Positions 54,630 through 58,360 of a stretch of 58,360 bases of DNA are shown piece by piece. The position numbers and the translations under genes were made by a program. Source of the stretch: Paraphysomonas bandaiensis (lineage: Eukaryota; Chrysophyceae); NCBI GenBank assembly GCA_965644295.1, contig CBFFRP010000248.1:1-58360 (forward strand), given 5' to 3'. The notes beneath the pieces were generated by a model. That model did no database searches, was not told the DNA's origin, and was given only the letters and a program-made list of their open reading frames with translations. Position 1 is the stretch's first letter. Every line of letters begins with the position of its first letter.

Positions 54630-57600
54630 ATGCGGAATTACAATGATACTTCCAGCAGATTTCGTAATGCTGTACATAGGCAAGGAATGATAATAAATAA
54701 TTGTGGTGATAAGATTAATGTGGAAATGGTTTTATTTGATTCCGGATCATCTTCGGATAATTTTATTTCATCAAATTTTGTTAAGAAGTGTGGGGACAAA
54801 TTGTTAAAGGATATGGTACATAAAAAATTGAGGGTCAAAGTAGCAGACGGACATCAGATTGAACTAAAAGGGTATATTCCTGTTACAATTGCTTTTGAAG
54901 ATGATGGTAAGACCTACAAAGCACAACTTTCACTGTATGTTTTGGACGGTTTGGCAAAGGACATTATTATAGGATTACCGGCAATCTGTGAGCATTTTTC
55001 CGAACTATTTATGAATATGATTAAGAAAGCATCACTGAGTGTTGAACAATCTGTTAATTTAAGTGAAATAGAAGTTCTTGCCAATATTGGGGATGACATT
55101 GACGAACTTAGGAGATATATGTCGTCAGGACCAGTCTGTAATCCATGGGAGAATCCAATTCCAGAACAGTCAGAGGAAGATGATATGATCCCTGAACCAT
55201 GTAGTTTTGGAAGTTTAGTGACTTTTTTGGAACAGTCAGTGGATGAGGCTAGGGAGAAATATTTTAGTGAACTAGAATCAAAAGTACATCCTGATTTCGC
55301 TCAACAAACTGATATATTGAGAGTTTTGAGAGAGGATGCAGTTGATGTTTTTGTTCCTAGAGAGTGGACTGGAATTCAGCATGTTCCTGAGTTAAAATTA
55401 AAGGTGAAAAGTACTATTCCTGATAGAATTAAACCCAAGAATATGAGAAGGATACCACCTATGTTATATGAACGTACGAAGGAGGAGTTCAATAGGATGT
55501 GCGGATACTTTTATCGTCCCAGTACGAGTCCTTATGCATCTCCAATTGTAGTAGCACCCAAGGCTACGAAACCTTTTATTCGAATATGTGGTGATTACAG
55601 GCGTGTTAATTTAGAGATTGAAAGTCCGCATTATCCCATACCAGATGTTATAAAAGAATTACATAAAGCAGCTGGGTATAAGGTGTTCATTGATTTGGAT
55701 ATATGTAATGCTTTCCATGGGATTAGACTTCATGAATCAGTTTCAGCACTGTTGTCAGTTCAAACTCCATGGGGTCAGTTCGAACCAAAGTTTATGCCAG
55801 AGGGAGTTTCTCCGGCAAGTGGAGTTTTGATGCATGTAGTGTCTGATATTTTCAATGAATTCTCAGAGTGGATGGTAGTGATATTTGACAACTTACTGGT
55901 GTTAGCGCATGACTATCAGGATGCTATTGAGAAGTTCAAGAAAGTCATTAAAAAATGTACTTATTATAACGTCGTGTTGAAATTGTCGAAAAGCAAATTT
56001 GGCTATTCATCAGTGGAATTTTTCGGCTATCTTTGTAAGGACAACACTTACCAATTAACTGAGGCCCGAAAATTATCAGTAACTGCAATTGAATTTCCAG
56101 AAGGGAAAAACAAGACGAAACAAATGCAGAGATTTCTTGGAGCGGCAATATATTTTAAACCTTTTATTCCGTTATATAGTGACCTTACTCATAAGTTACA
56201 TGACATGACGAAGAAGAATTTTGACTGGAATGAGAATTGTTGGAAAGTAAATTACAGGGAGGAATTTAGTAGATTTAAAGAGGCGATTTTAAAATCTCTT
56301 ACTCTGTATCATCCCGACTATTCTTTAAGATGGATCTTGATGACAGATGCTTCGTTTTATGCATGTGGAGGTGTGTTGTTACAAATTTTCATTGACGCCA
56401 ATGGTCAAGAATTCTATCAAGTAATTGCAATGGTGTCGAAGAAATTTTCGGAACCAACATTGAAGTGGTCCACTATTGACAAGGAGTGTTTTGGAATATT
56501 CTTTTGTGTATATGCTTTGTCGTATTATTTGAGAGGTAAAAAGTTCACGATCATGACGGATCACGCCAATCTTAAATGGATGGAAGTTTCGGTTGTTGAC
56601 AGAATAGTACGCATGCGGATGTTTATACAGAACTTCAATTTCGACTTGCTTCATTTCAAGGGAAAGTTAAACAGATTTGCTGATTGGTTATCTCGTAAGG
56701 ATCAGGAATCGGCTGTGGCTCATGTTATGTTGTTGTCCATAAGTATAGACTGTTTTCCTGAGGAGAGTCTAATATATGGGGAAATTGTTATATTTGAAAA
56801 TACAGATTTGCTACCGGAAGATCAACTGATTGAATTAAATTGTATAGGAGAATGGAGTTCTGAATCAGATGACATAGCATGTTGTGCTGTATTTTCTTCA
56901 GAGATCATAGCAGCTCTTGAAGAACTAGCGAGTCAAAATTTACGGCCTAAATCAGTTAAGGAAGCGTTTGATTTGGTTCATAACGGTCGTATGGGGCATC
57001 ATGGTACTAAGAGGACATGGTTGAAATTGTCCAAAGTATTTCCTGGACATACAATAACTACGGAAGTTATTCAAGATTTGATTGATCGTTGTCCAATATG
57101 CCAGAAACTGAATGCGGGTATGAGTACTTCATTACAAGCGCCGATTAGAGCACTTGACTCAGAGCATTGTCGTCAATTTGTAGGTTTTGATACGCTTACA
57201 GTTTCACCGCCGGACAAGTATGGACATTGTTGTATACATGTTGTCAAACAGATGCCTTCTCGTTTAATCGGTCTTTATCCAGCTAAGGATTACAAAGCGG
57301 TTGGAGTTGCACGTGCATTGTTCAGTTATTTTGTTACATATGGAATATCAGAAGTTATGATATCAGACCCTGGATCTAATATTACAGCAGAGGTTGTACA
57401 ATTGCTTTTGAAATGGTTTGGTGTGCGTTTTCGAATGTCTTTAGTAGATCGACATGAATCAAATATGGTTGAGAGAACTCATCAAGAGACGCTAAGGTTT
57501 CTAAGTGCATTGGTGCATGATGAACGTTTACAGGATGTATGGGGAGATCCAGAATGTTACTTACTGATTCAGTTCATTCTTAATGATGAAGTTAGTAGTG

Positions 57601-57683
57601 AGACTGGTTTGTCGCCATTTGAGTTTACATTTGGTACCGCTGCTATGCCATACTTTAAATTAACGGATATAATGTTAATGTGA
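54630..57683 (+). CDS. Ty3-type Pol: protease, reverse transcriptase, RNase H, integrase
   Basis: About 1,017 residues from ATG 54630. The order is PR-RT-RH-IN, the Ty3/Gypsy arrangement. Protease: LFDSGSSSDNF (D-S/T-G type) near residue 36. RT: IRICGDYRRVN and FIDLDICNAFHGIRL with the first catalytic Asp; the catalytic box reads IFDNLLV (about 420) instead of the usual YxDD, so the third Asp is Asn. RNase H: LMTDASFYACGG, TIDKECFGI, MTDHANLKWM. Integrase: the HHCC finger ends CPICQK; the core has FVGFDTLTV, SDPGSN and VERTHQET, i.e. the D,D,E triad. A stop after TDIMLM at 57681 is followed by the rest of integrase in another frame, so this copy is probably inactive unless the shift is programmed or an error. 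Confidence 0.9.
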   Translation: MRNYNDTSSRFRNAVHRQGMIINNCGDKINVEMVLFDSGSSSDNFISSNFVKKCGDKLLKDMVHKKLRVKVADGHQIELKGYIPVTIAFEDDGKTYKAQLSLYVLDGLAKDIIIGLPAICEHFSELFMNMIKKASLSVEQSVNLSEIEVLANIGDDIDELRRYMSSGPVCNPWENPIPEQSEEDDMIPEPCSFGSLVTFLEQSVDEAREKYFSELESKVHPDFAQQTDILRVLREDAVDVFVPREWTGIQHVPELKLKVKSTIPDRIKPKNMRRIPPMLYERTKEEFNRMCGYFYRPSTSPYASPIVVAPKATKPFIRICGDYRRVNLEIESPHYPIPDVIKELHKAAGYKVFIDLDICNAFHGIRLHESVSALLSVQTPWGQFEPKFMPEGVSPASGVLMHVVSDIFNEFSEWMVVIFDNLLVLAHDYQDAIEKFKKVIKKCTYYNVVLKLSKSKFGYSSVEFFGYLCKDNTYQLTEARKLSVTAIEFPEGKNKTKQMQRFLGAAIYFKPFIPLYSDLTHKLHDMTKKNFDWNENCWKVNYREEFSRFKEAILKSLTLYHPDYSLRWILMTDASFYACGGVLLQIFIDANGQEFYQVIAMVSKKFSEPTLKWSTIDKECFGIFFCVYALSYYLRGKKFTIMTDHANLKWMEVSVVDRIVRMRMFIQNFNFDLLHFKGKLNRFADWLSRKDQESAVAHVMLLSISIDCFPEESLIYGEIVIFENTDLLPEDQLIELNCIGEWSSESDDIACCAVFSSEIIAALEELASQNLRPKSVKEAFDLVHNGRMGHHGTKRTWLKLSKVFPGHTITTEVIQDLIDRCPICQKLNAGMSTSLQAPIRALDSEHCRQFVGFDTLTVSPPDKYGHCCIHVVKQMPSRLIGLYPAKDYKAVGVARALFSYFVTYGISEVMISDPGSNITAEVVQLLLKWFGVRFRMSLVDRHESNMVERTHQETLRFLSALVHDERLQDVWGDPECYLLIQFILNDEVSSETGLSPFEFTFGTAAMPYFKLTDIMLM

Positions 57684-58192
57684 GTAGCTCTATGGAGTAT
57701 ATTGCCAAGTTTAATGAACATCTTGAGACGATTCGTGAAATTGCAAATGAGGTTCAGCGTAAGATACAAAACAAGCGTAAATCTAAGACGCCAGCTGAGA
57801 ACTTAACCCAATATCAACCGGGCCAACTTGTATTATTCCAATTAAATCCAAAGCGCCACAAGCCTACGAAGTTATATCCTCGTTTTAAGGGACCTTATGA
57901 AGTGGCGTCAACTTATAAAGCTGATGTTACATGTGTTCATATTGTCATGCGTTTTGAAGTGGTATTGCACATGTCATGGCTTAAACCGTTTTTTGGAACA
58001 CTTGATGATGCATATCGTGTAGCCCAAATTGATTTCAACCAACATACAGTGCATTCTATCGTTGCTCATAGAGGAGATCCTGAAGTGCGCACTACAATGG
58101 ATTTTCAAGTACAGTTTGAGGATGGTTCTTTGTTGTGGATACCATGGTCCCTAGATATTTTCCTCTACTTCACATTTCCAATTATACTGTGA
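57680..58192 (+). pseudogene. Frameshifted C-terminal part of Pol (post-integrase domain)
   Basis: Continues the integrase in a frame shifted relative to the main Pol ORF. Basic segment KIQNKRKSKTPAENL, then YQPGQLVLFQ and KLYPRFKGPYEV (the GPY/F module of Ty3 integrases), then HMSWLKPFFG and a chromodomain-like FQVQFEDGSLLWIPW. The single shift at about 57670 is the only lesion seen in Pol. Confidence 0.75.
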
Positions 58193-58232
58193 ACAACGAC
58201 CATATCTTTTTCCGTTACTATTTACTGCTACC

Positions 58233-58360
58233 ATGGCTAAAGCTGAACGTACTCGTATGAAGCGTATTCCTATTGAGGGAGTGTCTCCTGGTCAAACTAT
58301 TTATGTAGATTTGCGTGCTTGGGGTGCCGATTTTTATGATACACTAGACTTACCGAATTG
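58233..58360 (+). CDS. Start of a further ORF downstream of Pol, truncated by window end
   Basis: Opens with MAKAERTRMKRIPIEGV, 41 bp after the Pol terminal stop, and stays open to the last base (43 codons). GQTIYVDLRAWGADFYDTL is the only distinctive sequence. It may be a 3' ORF of the retrotransposon. Function not recognised. Confidence 0.5.
   Translation, partial: MAKAERTRMKRIPIEGVSPGQTIYVDLRAWGADFYDTLDLPN

Larger units (their letters stand above)
54486..58360 (+). mobile_element. Ty3-type LTR retrotransposon, 5'-truncated, running off the window
   Basis: From about 54486 the plus strand encodes an acidic tail that may be the end of Gag (DVRILTRDQLDVEEDQQGDD, then TGA at 54606), then protease, RT, RNase H and integrase in one frame, a frameshifted C-terminus, and the start of another ORF. 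No LTR, primer-binding site or Gag zinc finger lies upstream, so the 5' end is missing. The 3' LTR would be beyond the window. Confidence 0.9.

Noticed and set aside
1-58360. tRNA genes
   Set aside because: Candidate GGTTCGA-type B boxes (for example near 7960 and 9980) lack matching A boxes and an acceptor stem, so none is reported.
11603-58360. A functional operon or defence island
   Set aside because: Genes are spliced, separately promoted and from unrelated pathways; no toxin, CRISPR, restriction or phage-type genes were seen.

Overview
The window is nuclear DNA of a compact eukaryotic genome, most likely an early-branching animal. A sponge is my best guess, but the lineage cannot be proven from this sequence. 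The evidence is: host genes split by very short GT-AG introns (28 resolved introns, most 44-64 nt, longest 309 nt); an ADD-type ATRX gene, SRRT/ARS2, a WNK-family protein with a CCT-like domain, APEH and a TMUB-like protein; a solitary 5S rRNA gene; and several classes of eukaryotic transposable element. Exon models of eleven protein-coding genes were reconstructed by splice-site reading. For ten of them the exon lengths sum to an exact multiple of three; ATRX was read exon by exon but not summed.

Layout. 1-5996: 5' part of a non-LTR retrotransposon on the minus strand. Its 1,422-codon ORF carries an OTU-like protease domain, a SET domain and an EEP endonuclease; reverse transcriptase begins at the window edge. 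6170-7711: hAT remnant with a perfect 8-bp target-site duplication. 8289-8405: 5S rRNA gene. 8770-9791: SAM methyltransferase. 10009-11036: unclassified terminal-inverted-repeat element. 11603-17212 (minus): ATRX. 17707-18805: aldose 1-epimerase. 19981-20955: UBZ4-AlkB dioxygenase. 20956-25325: repeat-rich gene desert. 25326-28860 (minus): SRRT/ARS2. 29363-29797: TMUB-like. 29971-30593: hAT-like MITE. 30839-32506 (minus): MFS transporter. 32930-35668: acylaminoacyl-peptidase. 37529-38108: second hAT remnant. 38585-42360 (minus): WNK-family pseudokinase. 42917-43909: PC-esterase. 45606-46551: predicted N-myristoylated protein. 48111-49442: third hAT remnant. 50077-51160 (minus): coiled-coil protein. 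51734-53306: decayed gene ending in a 120-bp palindrome. 54253-54485: glycosyltransferase exon fragment butted against a 5'-truncated Ty3-type element that runs off the window end.

Organisation. Five gene pairs are divergent with 423-573 bp between start codons: ATRX/GALM, SRRT/TMUB, MFS/APEH, WNK/PC-esterase and coiled-coil/51734. The divergent intervals hold simple repeats or a decamer, TACAGCAGTA, found nine times in the window and only upstream of genes. Recognisable transposons sit in convergent or gene-poor intervals and in none of the divergent promoters. The host genes have unrelated functions (chromatin, RNA processing, sugar metabolism, proteolysis, transport, signalling), so this is not a metabolic cluster. 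The most unusual content is the OTU-SET-EEP-RT retrotransposon and the promoter decamer.
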